From NCBI GenBank assembly GCA_025331435.1, contig JAIWNI010000204.1, positions 1 through 25,093 on the forward strand: DNA of 25,093 nucleotides. The letters are read 5' to 3'. The position numbers and the translations under genes were made by a program. This document shows, one piece after another, positions 8,751 to 20,024 of this stretch; positions within the stretch are counted from its first letter, which is position 1, and each line of letters begins with the position of its first letter. The notes beneath the pieces are model-generated. The model made no database searches. It had not been told where the DNA came from and saw only the letters and a list, made by a program, of their open reading frames with translations. Origin of the DNA: Choanephora cucurbitarum. Taxonomy: Eukaryota; Mucoromycota; Mucoromycetes; Mucorales; Choanephoraceae.

Positions 8751-9889
8751 TAGTTTATTGTTAGATAAAATGCCACCAAAAAAAAGAAACAATAAACCCT
8801 CGATTCTGTTTACTCTCATTTTCTCGGCCTATCTCTATTTTGTTGTTCTTATCAGTATGCATCAAAAGATTCTGTTTTTTTTTAACTCGCGTTTGCATTA
8901 GGAACACAATAGTCTTTTTTATAAACTAAAAGTCAATCATGAACAAGATTTTGTTTTGTCTCTTGTCACAAGTCACTTTTTTTTTCCTTTCAAAAATAAG
9001 CTAATAATGAGTTCTTTCGATAAAGGTTTCTCTTATGTTCATTGTGAATACAGTAATAGATAGTCTTGTCAACATATGTCTATCTCAATGACGCGTTCAG
9101 GTATGATAAAAAAGAAAGAAATCATAAGGCTTCTAATTTACGTAGATGTTCTGTTGGACAAAGAAGAAAAAGTAGCAGAATAATCTTTGATAAGTAAAAC
9201 TCAGATCTCTTGTGGGGTAAATTAATCTATTGTTGTTTTTTGTCAATCCACTTAATATACAAATGCATTGCACACTCATATTGATACACCAAAGTGAATA
9301 TGAAGCATACTCTCCATTAACAGATTCTTGTCTAGACACACAAACGGTTTATTCGGAGTTGATGTTAGTATGTAATTAATAAGAGCCTCCTCTAACAATT
9401 CACACATGGATTTTTAAGAAAATACAGCATAACAGAAAGGTCGCTTGTGTTATCTATCTTAGCAGCTAGTCGTCATCGTCAAATTGGTTTCTCAGCAAAC
9501 TAGGCAAACAACTTGATTTGCACGTTAAATTCGTGACACAATGAATAATAACAGAAAAAAAAGAAAGAGCTCTCCATAACGTTGCTTATAGCCAATCTCT
9601 CTAGGTTACTCAAAAAAAAAAAAAAAGATTACCGAATTTCTAGAGCCCTCAACATAACAAAAAAAAAACATCATGTACCTTCCTGACGTTCTTTAGCTTC
9701 TTCTCAGCCTATTTAGACTCCCGAATTTTTCTATTAAGTTGGCTTTTTCTTTTTCTTTTGCTCTCTCTCTCTCTTTCTTTCTTCTTTCTTGCTATTCTCT
9801 TTGGGGTCACACTCTGTTTCTTTGCCTGCCTGATTTATTTTTAAAAAAAAAAAGATTCAAGTGTCTATAAATAAAAGCATAATTTCAAT
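8751..9889. other. Intergenic, no gene seen
   Basis: The stretch is AT-rich with many homopolymer runs. A T/C-rich block at about 9727-9800 and the sequence TATAAATAAAAG at about 9866-9877 lie just upstream of the next start codon, so the latter is a good TATA-box candidate. The open frame running to about 8900 past the previous gene is probably its intron or 3' region. No other coding signal was convincing. Confidence 0.45.
9866..9877 (+). promoter_or_regulatory. Candidate TATA box
   Basis: TATAAATAAAAG lies about 13 bases before the chosen ATG at 9890. It is a close match to a TATA element, but the distance to the start codon would leave almost no 5' leader, so transcription may start further upstream or translation downstream. 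Confidence 0.3.
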
Positions 9890-10547
9890 GCCAATTCTAT
9901 TGAACTACAAAAAGTAATTGTCTATTTTGACTTTATTACATAAGCTAATACCTATAGCACATTTTCTTTTGAACAGTGTAGAAAAGAGATCACCCACTTT
10001 ATCAGCAAAAGCAGAAGATATACCACTTGGCAATCAAAGGCATCATTCACCGGCATTCAATACAGTTCATATCATTGCTGCCATCATAGGCATAGCCGGT
10101 GCTGTAGCTGCAGCCATCACTATCTTTCTCCTGTGCAAAGGAAGCGATCAAAGACACTAGCCCATAGTAACAAATCAGGCACCAAAACATGAGTACAGTA
10201 GTAATAGCAGTAATAGTGATGATGCCTTTGGATCACAGACAAATTCCTCCCATTCGCATTCAAATTCGCAGACAAATTATCATAGATTTGATCAGTTTTG
10301 CCAATGATTTCGATGGAAACAACGGAAGTTCTGGTCAAAACATTGTTTCTGTAGAAGACGTTAGTCCTACAATGCAGCAGTATCAATTGCAGCTAAAATT
10401 ACTACAGCAGCAACATCAAGAGCGAAGAGCCTATCAACAAAATCAACCACAAAATCAACCAGTACAAGTCCAGTCTCAACCAGGGCAACAGGCAACCACC
10501 CTCTCTACCAATACGCTTTCATTACCACCGCCACCTTACTATCCATA
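9890..10547 (+). CDS. Single-pass membrane protein with PPxY tail (frame-broken)
   Basis: The start is ATG 9890; eight codons precede an intron at about 9913-9976 (GTAATT, branch-like GCTAATA, acceptor AACAG). The next exon reads NVEKRSPTLSAKAEDIPLG, then a single membrane helix (VHIIAAIIGIAGAVAAAITI, about residues 42-61) closed by Cys-Lys. After one or two frame shifts near 10150-10190 comes a Ser/Asn-rich stretch (SSNSDDAFGSQTN). A further extra T near 10302 leads to ANDFDGNNGSSGQNIV, then a Gln-rich region and the C-terminus LPPPPYYP. PPPY matches the PPxY ligand of WW domains, as in membrane adaptors of Rsp5/Nedd4-type ubiquitin ligases. By topology the Gln-rich tail should be cytosolic. 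It could be a Rcr-like adaptor or a cell-wall sensor; no extracellular domain is visible. The small size of exon 1 makes the start uncertain. Confidence 0.55.
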
Positions 10548-11123
10548 ATCTCTTTCTTTTCCTTTGACTACATTTGTACATATTTAGCATTTCAATACCA
10601 ACCCTTATATATATAATTATACAAATATATAATGTATAAAGAACTCAAATGACATCCCTATCCCTTTCTTGTGAGAAAAGCCCCGAATACATTTATACAG
10701 ATTAGTAGAATAACCAGCTTATTTGAGGATCCACATGCACCTGCTTAGCATGTCATTGCAGAAAAGACCAAATTGAGCTTATTGATCTTTTTAGGCTTGA
10801 GATTTCAAAGACACAAAGCAACAATGAAAGAACAAAAGTCCATCGTTTTTTTTTTTGGAACTACCTTATCATAAAATAAGAAATACAATTCATGGGTTTT
10901 GTATGTTCGGTAAAATAAGCCCATGATGTCAAGATCTATTCAGAATAGTTCAGAAGTAACTATTTTAATAAAAAAAAAACTATGAACTTGGTGATCATGG
11001 CCATGCACATAAGCACATACATTTAACGTATTAGATGAGCCTGCTCTGGTTTAGTTTAGATAGCTCAATCTGATTTCTATATGACTCAAATAGCTTACTT
11101 TTTTAATCTAGTTCTGTGTCATT
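10548..11123. other. Intergenic / 3' region
   Basis: The sequence downstream of the PPxY gene contains TATATATAATTATAC-type AT repeats near 10603-10632 and several poly-A/T runs. No convincing coding region, RNA gene or repeat was found. Confidence 0.45.
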
Positions 11124-11737
11124 TTGCTCCTTATTTTCGGATTTATATCAAGCACAAGCAGCTCAAGTGCTAAACTAAGCGACTCTTCCTTTTTGTCCAG
11201 CTTTCTCTTATCTATGCTATTCGCAAGGTTTGCAAATGATGATAGTGTTGCTAATGACCTTTTCTTATTTTTTCGGTGTCTTGACATATCAACTTTGAGA
11301 TGTGCTTTTTCTTTATTTGTTTCTTTGAAAGAGATGTGTCAACAGAACTTGCTGGTAGCAAATTGTTTCTTCCATTCGGAAGATGTAAACAACTATCTTT
11401 GTCAACAAGAAGAAGACTGGCTTTGTTTTCTTTTTATGTACATGCAACCAAATACTGCTTAATTTCAAAGTAAGGTTTGGTCCCAAAGGAGATATTCCAG
11501 CCTTTCTTTGTCTTCCATTTTCCTTTTCTTTATAATAACAATAGAGCTTATTACATATCGTTAACCTATAACCATCTTTCGAAGATTGATATCTTGACTT
11601 CAAACGTATCTTTCTCCAAAAAAGGTGAATACATGGCTGTTGACACTAGACTAACAAGCAATCCTCAAATAGACAAATTAAGTTGTGTTGTTTTTGTTTC
11701 TAAGAAGCTGTATCACTCTGAACAGTCTAGAATATGA
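11124..11737 (+). CDS. Doubtful hypothetical coding region
   Basis: Two open stretches follow each other (about 11124-11462 and 11477-11737) in different frames, both without an ATG at the 5' end. The first is Ser/Leu/Phe-rich. The second includes a hydrophilic, protein-like part (KIDILTSNVSFSKKGEYMAV and beyond) before a TGA. A one- or two-base change near 11465 would join them. No domain is recognised and no firm splice sites were found, so this could be a mis-sequenced small gene, the remains of one, or chance. Confidence 0.2.
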
Positions 11738-11902
11738 GTCAAGAGGTGTATCCAGCTGTATTTTGAGAACAAAGGGTTAAGCATGAGTCAGCAATTAGAT
11801 TGCTCTCAACATAAAAATCAACGACCACTTTTTCTTTTGTAAGTAACATTCATGATAGGGGGGAAGCAATTTAGTGTGCCACAATATTAATTTTAATTCT
11901 AT

Positions 11903-13620
11903 TTACATAATGAGACATTTGTTATGCGACTGTTGACTCATTCTCATCAGTTGCTCTTCAGAGTATTTCTTGCCAGTCATAGCCTGTATGTCTTCTATTG
12001 CTTGTTCTCGTTCGTTATCGCGCTTCTTTTCCTTGATCTCTTGTGGAAAATACAGTTTCAGGAAGTTCTGCAGTCCTTCATCTAAATTAAGAGCTGTGGC
12101 ATCACGCACAGCAGTAGGATGACGACAGAGTGGACAGCCATCCATTTTCTTTTTCTGAGCTTTGACCAAGCATCGAACACAAAAGACATGATCGCATCGT
12201 AAACGAATAGGTCTCCAAGCAACATTCATGCAGACTGGGCAAGCTAGAGTTTTTTTTTTGATGAGACACATTATCAACAACTTCATGAGTTGCTTACCAT
12301 AATCATCCGGTTGTGGGATAATACTCGTCAGTTTGGATGTGATTGTTGCATAAAGCATACCAGCCAATTTTGGACTGAACAGCTGCTCAGTGGAAACAAG
12401 CTCAGGAAAACTTTGACTGGCAGTCAAACCACTTCTCTTGTCATGCTTTTTCAAAATCTTTCTCATGGCCGTCTGATTGAGTACCTGGTAGTGCTTCATG
12501 GTGATGAGTTCTGTATTTAGAGCAATAAACTGCTCAAAAGCCGATTTCGACTCCTTTGTCTTGAATTTCTTTAACAAATCCTGCCTGTTCAGCTGTTCCA
12601 CAAACCATGTCATCTGCCTCTTGGCCCTCTCAACAGACCGGAATGTCCTGTCGGCCTCTGCATTTCCCTGAAAGATCTGTGCATCCATATAGACTGAAAA
12701 GATTTTTCGCCAATGATACATTTCTGATTTTTGAGTGGGTGCAGCCTTAGGAGAGCACAATGAATGAATGAAGAGCGGGTGATGTGCTTAAGACTTACTG
12801 CTTTGGTCATACACGATTCAAGTGAATTGATATCTTCTTCAAATCGCTGAGATGTCACATTTTGCAGTTTGGCAGCTTGATCCAGTTCTGCTAACAAAAG
12901 CTTAAAGAATTCATCATCTTGTTCCAACTCAATCACAAGTGTCTTGAGCTGTCCCCTCTCCATTAATTCTGCTCTCTCTGTCATGTCTTCATGCTCATGG
13001 CTATCTTTGATCCGATCTCTCTCTGCTAACGTCAATTTGACCAACTCTTTCACAAGCTGTACAGTTGAATCCCTTCTTTGCCTTGTGAAGGCAGGTGAAT
13101 GAAGTACGTTTTCTTCACCTGAACTAACTGAACTTGATAAGGAAAAGATGTCTTTGTTGTTATGACTTCGCTTGTATTCTAGTTTTGGTCTATCGGCATC
13201 TTGGTTGGGTGTTTCTGATGATATCAATAGCTTTGATAACATCTGTTGTACCTTGGGTTCACTGGGATCATAACTGAATTCAATGCAAGGTTTTACATTA
13301 GGTACTTCACCTTATAAAAAAAAAATTTAAACCTTAAACAGAAAAATAGCTTGAGCTTGTTTATTACCTATAAAATAATATTTGATTTTTGGTATATTGT
13401 CATTATCATGGTCTTGTTCGTTATCGTGAATAGCAAGGCTTTCTTCATTACCAGAGTCTTCAAGGCATTCATGAAGTAAAGAAGCAGAAAGGCCTCTACT
13501 TTCAATTTCTTCTGCCACTCTGGTAATGATCTTCTTCAAGGCTTTGTACTGAATAAGATAGGGTCTCCATTCAGAGGGTATATCTTCTGCTTCTGTTTCC
13601 AATTGTTTACCGAATTTCAT
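11903..13620 (-). CDS. SPX-RING E3 ubiquitin ligase with CaaX C-terminus
   Basis: Predicted to be 535 residues from three exons: 13620-13368, 13310-12799 and 12745-11903 (introns 57 and 53 bp, both GT-AG and in phase). The start is the ATG at 13620, because MKFGKQL is the canonical SPX opening. The SPX domain covers about residues 1-330: EWRPYLIQYKALKK near the N-terminus, a variable acidic insert, then helices ending in RKILKKHDKRSG, whose lysines form the inositol-pyrophosphate-binding surface of the family. A C3HC4 RING follows at about residues 425-465 (CPVCMN, CDHVFCVRC, CPLCR). Known SPX-RING proteins link phosphate status to ubiquitination of phosphate transporters; that role is inferred here. 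The protein ends NKCLIM, a CaaX-type motif that predicts prenylation and membrane attachment. No frame interruptions. It lies 74 bp downstream of the M13 gene on the same strand. Confidence 0.92.
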
Positions 13621-13694
13621 CAATAGAGCAAGATCATAAGATAAATAGAAAAAGAAAAATAATAAAAAAGATTTTTTTAATGATTAAAAAAAAA
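13621..13694 (-). promoter_or_regulatory. 74-bp gap between M13 stop and SPX-RING start
   Basis: On the minus strand this gap is a T-rich tract (TTTTTTTT, then TATTTTTC-type sequence) followed by a short mixed sequence before the SPX-RING ATG. It must contain the M13 3' end signals and the SPX-RING leader, unless the SPX-RING promoter lies inside the M13 gene or the two are co-transcribed. Confidence 0.5.
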
Positions 13695-16479
13695 TTACCA
13701 AACTTGACATTTTTTTATTTGATCAGTCGGATTCATAAATGAGCCTACTTTACAACCAAATGTTGTTGCGAAATTAGCAGAGCTCATTAAGGGACCATTG
13801 ACCCTATAGCGATCAGGCGCACTTTGTCTAACCAGAGACTAGATCACGTATTAGTGCATGTTGAAGAAAAAGACTGATGGACAACTTACCTCATATTCTT
13901 TTGTGGATTTACTGCATTTGAGACGAGCAAACTGAATATAGCCAAGTTGATCTTGAGTCCAATGGCGATCTAAGCCTGGTATGGATATATTCTCAAACTG
14001 ATGAATCTTGGATTCTAACAAGATCAATCCTCCATAATCAGCATAGTTGTTGTCGAGTGTTTCCTTGCCATTCAGCCCAAAGGAGTCATATTGATCCACT
14101 AAACATTGGTTTTGTTTATCCAGCGCATGGATTGTTTGGCTACTCCACCAATCTCCATAGATCCCCTTGTCATTGTATTTTCGTCCTTGTGTATCAAAAG
14201 CATGCTATAGGAGTCACACGTGGTGTCAGAGAGACAGACAATAGTCACGTCTTATTGGTCACTTACCATTATCTCATGACCAACCATCCATCCTATTGTT
14301 CCGACGTACAAATAAGACGGGCTATCTGGGTCAAAATAAGGCAATTGCAGCAACCCAGCCGGAACAATTAGCTATTGAGAAATGTGTGAAACGTCTGATA
14401 TGGAATTTGAGTAGATCTCTTCAGTCTTACTTTGTTTTGCTTTCTCTCGTATTTGATATTGACACTATGCGCATTCATCTTCCAGGCATTCTTGTCAATT
14501 GGCTTCTCAAGCAGTTGCCATGTTTGTCTGACTTGATGCTGATTGGCCTTTATCATGTTGGCAAAAAAGTCTGTTCGGTTGATACTAATATCACCGAAAT
14601 ATTCAGATAAAGAAATCACTGAGGTAAGATCGGGCGCTGAAGTAGAAAATCCAACCTGAATGTCCATGGCTTGAAGCTAATATTATGTTAACTATCACTC
14701 AACTTAATCGGTTGGTCAACTTTACCTTTCTGATGATACTGGCCTTTGTCTGGTTGTCTTCTTTGGCTATCCAGCCAAGATGAGGCACACGATCTATCAA
14801 CACTTGAGTGGTATTCTGAACAATCATCTTGACTTTATCTTTTGATTTGGAGATACGCTCTTGGTGATCAAGGACATAGTAACGACCCATCAAAAGACCC
14901 AGGGCACTCTTGTCAATGGTATCAATACAGATATCGCGTCTTTCAGGAAGTGCTCTTGGTACCACACCACTTAATTTAGCATCCAATTTTCGCTTAGGTG
15001 CCACATACTGTTCTCCAAGCATATCAAGGTATTTCCAGATAGTACGCCATATGAAATACGTCTGAAGTGTACGCGTATTTGTTGTACTCAACACATCTTT
15101 GCTCAAGTGCTTGATGAATTCAGGCGTAGGAATCAAGACATAATCAGGAGATTTGGCTGCATTGGGCAGATGCTGTTGAATGAACCGTGTCCATTGAATG
15201 GGAGGAGCCTCTTGCTCCAATCGTTCCAAAGACCACTGTTCAGGCTGAAGCTGATCTGTAATCAGGGTTGCTTGAGCCAGTTTCTTTTCAAAGTCGACAA
15301 TACGACGAGCTGTGGCAACTGCACTCCATGACTTCCAGCCAAATTCATTTGATACATCTTGCTTAAACACAAGATCAAGGATAGAGGTCACCACTTGCAT
15401 ATAGACAGACAACGTATCGGGATCATCGTAAAGCTCAGGACGAGGTAAGCCTACTTGTCCCTGCCACAATGAGAGACTGGGTTTGTTGGCATTGTAGATC
15501 ATGTCAGGTTCAATCTTCATCTCGAACAATGCCCAGATGTTGCGGTCGGATAAGAAAGAGAGAGCCCGATTAAGCCCTTCTGGACTGACTTGATCCTGTC
15601 TCAATGAGATGTGCTCTCGAATGACTCTGAATAAAGGGTATAGTGGCTTGATGTTGGCCTGTTCTATCAAATCTTGATTCATACAGGATTGATAAAAGTC
15701 ACTTAGTTTTGTGAATAGCTGTCTGTCCAGGATTTGATCTGGACTGGGTATCAGTGGCTTTTGTTGCTTGTAGAGATTGTCAAAGTCGCGATTTAAAATA
15801 TGATCCAGTCTGTGTCGGATAGCATCGTTTGTGATGGATTGCATATCAATTCTTGATTTCACACCTGGAATAACATGTTCCTCCTGCCATTTACTACCTA
15901 ACACACACGATAAATAGAACGAACGGTATCCTTATCAACCCAACTTACAAACGTAACCATAAAAGTCATCACAAGGATCTAATTCTTGGTCTACATTCTA
16001 AAGTATGCATATTTAGAAGCGTGGATTTCTAAAATAACTAAAAAAAAAAATTGTTTACCTCTAATATACTAGCGGCAGTAACAATACAATTAGAATCCAA
16101 GCAATAGCTCTAAAACAAAAGATTCAGGATACACACAATTCAACTTTTCATGATGACGTACTGGTGTCTTTGTGTTATTCTCTGGTTGCTTCGGCACAGG
16201 AACAAGTGGAGTATCATCTACCTGACTACTACGCGCATACAATCCCACAAAGACAAAGAGTAAAATCAACAAAATGGAACTTGAAAAGAACAAGAACTTT
16301 TCTAGTGAAGTAAAATGGCCCGGCTGAAGATAAGCTGGATACCGATACACACCACTACCATAGTCAGTTCTCAATCCTTGTTCGTCTTCGTCTTCTTGTT
16401 CTCTAAAGCGTCCGAAACTATGTTGATCATCATCCACTTTCCTCTTGCGTGTTAGCAGAGGTTCATTGGCGTCTGTCAT
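13695..16479 (-). CDS. M13 (neprilysin-like) metallopeptidase homologue, altered active site
   Basis: Predicted to be 799 residues from eight exons: 16479-16162, 16109-16059, 15997-15949, 15897-14726, 14676-14431, 14371-14267, 14204-13890 and 13838-13695. All introns are 49-62 bp GT-AG and the frame is unbroken. Type II topology: an acidic cytosolic N-terminus, one membrane helix (about residues 60-80, FLFFSSSILLILLFVFVGLY), then a lumenal/extracellular M13 domain starting CLDSNC and DPCDDFYGYVC and ending in CQVW, the family's C-terminal signature. The zinc motif HEIMH is intact and is split by the exon 6/7 junction. However, the family's ENxAD motif reads NNYADYGG: the third zinc ligand Glu is Asn (codon 14049-14051) while the Asp is kept. 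The transition-state His before YRVNG is Ser (13821-13823), and the substrate-binding NAY/NAF reads NIK. Probably inactive or altered in function; binding or scaffolding roles are possible. Confidence 0.92.
15998..16058 (-). other. M13 intron 2 carrying a hairpin-repeat-like sequence
   Basis: This 61-bp intron (GTAAAC...TTTAG) contains, on the minus strand, TTTTAGAAATCCACGCTTCT (core 16015-16030). It matches the distal half of the repeat consensus from 1519-2308 exactly over CCACGCTTCT and keeps the preceding TTTTAGAA, with three bases missing in between. It may be a dispersed copy of that element or a coincidence. Confidence 0.4.
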
Positions 16480-17119
16480 ATTTGCTTTCAAGAAACAAAG
16501 AAAAAAAAGAAGAGAGAAATGGGAAAAAAATGCATTTAAATAGCAGCTCAAGTTACACTTGAATCACCTTATGGAAATCAATAGATGGTATTGTAATAAT
16601 ATGAGAATTGGTTTAATAACTGAAACAGTATGTCACTTGCTTCAATAAAATCGTTATTTTTTTTTTTATTTAGAACCCAAAGAAGAACAAACAAAGGGTA
16701 AAAAGAAAAAGTGTTTAGAGCCATCTCTTTAGGTAAAAAAAGACGCTTGGTCAAATTGCATAGTTGACTCTTTCAGATTGGCTGATATTTCAAGTTGTTA
16801 GGCTTTGAGTTAAAAGATAATCAGCGAGTAAGAAGGATTACTTGATAAACTATGGCTTTAGAGAAGCAAAGTTTGGTCATGACAATCATCTTGACGCTAA
16901 GGTCTTTCTCTAAATCAACACAGAGAGCTTGTTTGAAGGGCCTAACAAGAATGAAGATCATACAAAGTCAATGAAGGCTGATAACAATGATGCTTTAAGG
17001 ATAAGCAATGATATCATGGCTAGTACAACCCCTCATTCAAAAGGTACGACATTGATTATTCGTTAAAGGCAACAAGGTTTCAACAAGAAGATAACAGTAT
17101 TTTATTTTACATTTCTCTT
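16480..17119. other. Intergenic between V-ATPase a and M13 genes
   Basis: About 640 bases separate the V-ATPase stop from the M13 start, both on the minus strand, so this holds the V-ATPase 3' region and the M13 promoter. Immediately upstream of the M13 ATG the minus strand is T/C-rich (near 16490-16530). Short open frames at 16840-17000 have no recognisable content. Confidence 0.45.
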
Positions 17120-20024
17120 TTACTCAGAAGTAGGGTTCAAGACAGTGACAAAGGTAAAAGGTTCAAACTTGATACCATCACCATTATAGAATTTACCATC
17201 AAATTCGACCCACATCAAACGAAGAGCGTGAAGGAAAGCAGAGAGACCTTCCATACACAATAGAATAGCAAGTGTCAATACGAACCACATAGAGAAACCA
17301 ATGAAGAGACCGATGACAGCAAGAGGGCCTGTGAATCCAAACCAGATCTTGAGTGTCATGTCCCATAAGACACTAGACAATTCTATAGAACAACTGATTG
17401 AGTTTTCTTTCTTTTCGCTAATGCAATATCCACTTACGTGCGTGAGCAAGAGACAAGGCCCATAAACGAAGATAAGAAGCAGTGTTAGAGATACAGTTAA
17501 GACAGAATTCAATAGTATGAATTGTTTGGTGAATCATGACTTCGCTGAAATCAAACTAAAGACATTTTGTTAATAAAATATTAATACAATCATTCAGCAC
17601 TTACCTCTTCTTCTTCCTCATCCTCTTCTGCAGAAGCTTGAGCAGCATGTTCTTCATCCATATGGTCATCAGCAGCAATAGTTTCATAATGATGCTTACT
17701 GGCTTCTTTCTTGAGATAGAATGGCTTAGCAAACCACATCCAGGGAACACAGACAACAGCAAGCAAGATCAAGACGAGTTGAACAGGACCTGACCTGGGT
17801 AAAGTTGCTCTTCAGGGTTCACTGTACCAGGAGTCAAGAACATGTAGATCAACATGTTCAAGAGATTAGGAGGAGCATTACGGATATGGTGACCCTCAGA
17901 ATCAAGTTCCCACCAGTTCACACTCCACTTGTACATGATACAGAAGATGAGGTAACCAAAGATAGATTCCAAAAAGAGAATTTGAGGCAAGAATTCAAGC
18001 CAGACAAAGGCCTTGCGCTTGTAATAGATGTGATTAAAGACGTTCAAGCAGACAGCCAAAGGACATGTGAATGACACCGATAATGATAGCTTGTTTCATC
18101 TTGTAAGAGTTGGTGAACAACAAGAAGTTTTCAGATCCGTGCCAAGCAGGATCAAGACCGAAAGCATACACATTTCCATTAGGTAAGGCTTCAACAGTTT
18201 CGGTCGATGTGTAGTTGGAGGGCATATCAAAGCCAGATTTGAAGATGTTTAGTGATAGAGAGAAGACATCGTTATAGATAGCACCAGTGAAGATAGAGAA
18301 GAGACCCATCATCAGCATCATGTAACGACCACTAAAGAACATGCTGAAGATTTCACCTGTTTGATTAGACAGCTTCTTCTCATTTAAGCAGAGATAGAGT
18401 GCAATCAGGAACATGATAGCACCGTGACCGATATCACCAAACATCATAGCGAAAGGAAAGGGAATGAAATGATGGTGAAAAGACCAGGGTTGACTTCACG
18501 GTAACGAGCAATACCATAAGCATCAATGATGGACTGGAAGCCTTCAGTGAACTTGTTGGTGCGGTGGTATGTAGGAGGTGTCTTTTTGGTCTGCAATTCT
18601 GTTAAGATAGAAGGAAGACTTGTGCCTGAAGCATCCTATAAATAAAAAAAAAAAAGATTAGGAGATTCAACAAATGATGCATTGACTAATCCAATCCTCT
18701 TACAGTAGCATCCTTTAATGATTGTTGAACAAGAGCTATATCATTTTTAGGACACCAGCCTTCAGCAATAAGACACTTGCGATTAACGTCATAATTAAAC
18801 AAGTTCATGGTATGGTATATAGCTTTTTCTTTGCGTACAATAGTAGTCCAAGCAGCGACGTTCTCAGAAATCTTGAGCAGTTCTGAACGGCGCGTTTGGT
18901 TTGTGGTGGAGAGAACATTGTTCAGATCTTCAATACGAGAGGTGACATCCAAGAGAGAATCACGACGCTTGTCAGCAGAATCATCAATGGAATATAAAGT
19001 ACCGCCCAAACTTTCAGAGATCTTCTTGATCTTTGCAATGATCTCGGTACCATGAGCAAAGATACAAAAGACGTTTTTATCAATCACGCTATCCGTATCA
19101 GGATCCACGATAGGTTCATCAATTTCGGCAGATTTCATGTAAAGATTACCACGAAGTGAACGCCAAAGTACACGTTCGAATGTTTGCATTCTTGAACGGG
19201 CAATTACACCTGTAACATAGCCGAGGTGCATGTTATCAAGGTCATAATGAACTTGTTCAACATCCGTTTTCCAATAAAGGTGCAGAATCGTCTTGTTCAT
19301 CAAGTGAGTTACGCATAGTCTCTTGTCTAGATTCTTCCTTTAAATAAATAAAATGTCAATACACATAAATGGCACTATCTTCTCTATAATTACCTGTTGA
19401 AAGAAAACAGATGATTCTCTAAGGACATGACGAAGTTCTGTGAGTTGGAGGTAACGACGTTGAAGTGTTTCATGAGAAGAGTTGAGTTGAGAGATACGAT
19501 TTTCATATTCCTTCAAGTTTTCTTCAAGGTCATCGACTTCTTGAGCTGAACGAGCGCGGGAACGGTAAGCAGCAGCTGTCAAAGGACGAACTTGAATATC
19601 GTTTTTCTGAAGTTGTGTTTGAAGGAACCTATGCATAAACCAAAGGCTATGTTAATACGCGTAACATTTCCAATTCCTCCTTTTTTACTCCAATAGAAGT
19701 TTAAAAAAAAAAGATGAAACACTCTTATCCCGCAAAAAAAATAATATACGTACGCACGACATTGACGTTCCATTTCATCCAATCTTCTAATTTCTGATAC
19801 ACAAGAACGTTGAAAGCATTGACTTCAGGGTTAAGCTATGTTCAAAAAAAAAAGCGAGTTTATATCTAGGAAAGATAGAACAAGATCGACTTTGGCTTAC
19901 ATCTCTAAACTGCACTTTGCCCAGTTCACCGAGTTCAGCAACACAAGGTTGAGCAACTTCAGCGGGGATATACAACTGAATGAGAGACATCTCCCTCCGA
20001 ACGGAAGAGCGTACTTGGTGCCAT
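17120..20024 (-). CDS. VPH1: V-type ATPase subunit a, V0 sector (frame-broken)
   Basis: The large membrane subunit of the V0 proton channel, about 828 residues. Exons are approximately 20024-19901, 19835-19754, 19628-19394, 19337-18704, 18635-17605, 17555-17439 and 17382-17120. The start is the ATG at 20024, giving [10 protein letters not shown] and, after removal of one base, [15 protein letters not shown] and [11 protein letters not shown], the conserved N-terminus. The cytosolic coiled-coil domain covers about residues 1-390 ([24 protein letters not shown]). The membrane part includes [30 protein letters not shown] and [19 protein letters not shown], which contains the essential proton-path Arg. 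The C-terminus is KFEPFTF followed by NPTSE. Six one-base shifts (near 19995, 19813, 19264, 18454, 18055 and 17790), mostly in G or C runs, break the frame. Fungi often have two isoforms (Vph1/Stv1), so the symbol denotes the family only. Confidence 0.93.

Noticed and set aside
9918..9977. Signal-peptide-like N-terminus for the PPxY membrane protein
   Set aside because: It would start at TTG, and the stretch has a GTAATT donor, a GCTAATA branch-like site and an AACAG acceptor, so an intron is the better reading.
14057..14610. Plus-strand open frames of about 100 residues
   Set aside because: They are antisense shadows of M13 exons 5-7, which splice in frame and carry the HExxH and other family motifs.
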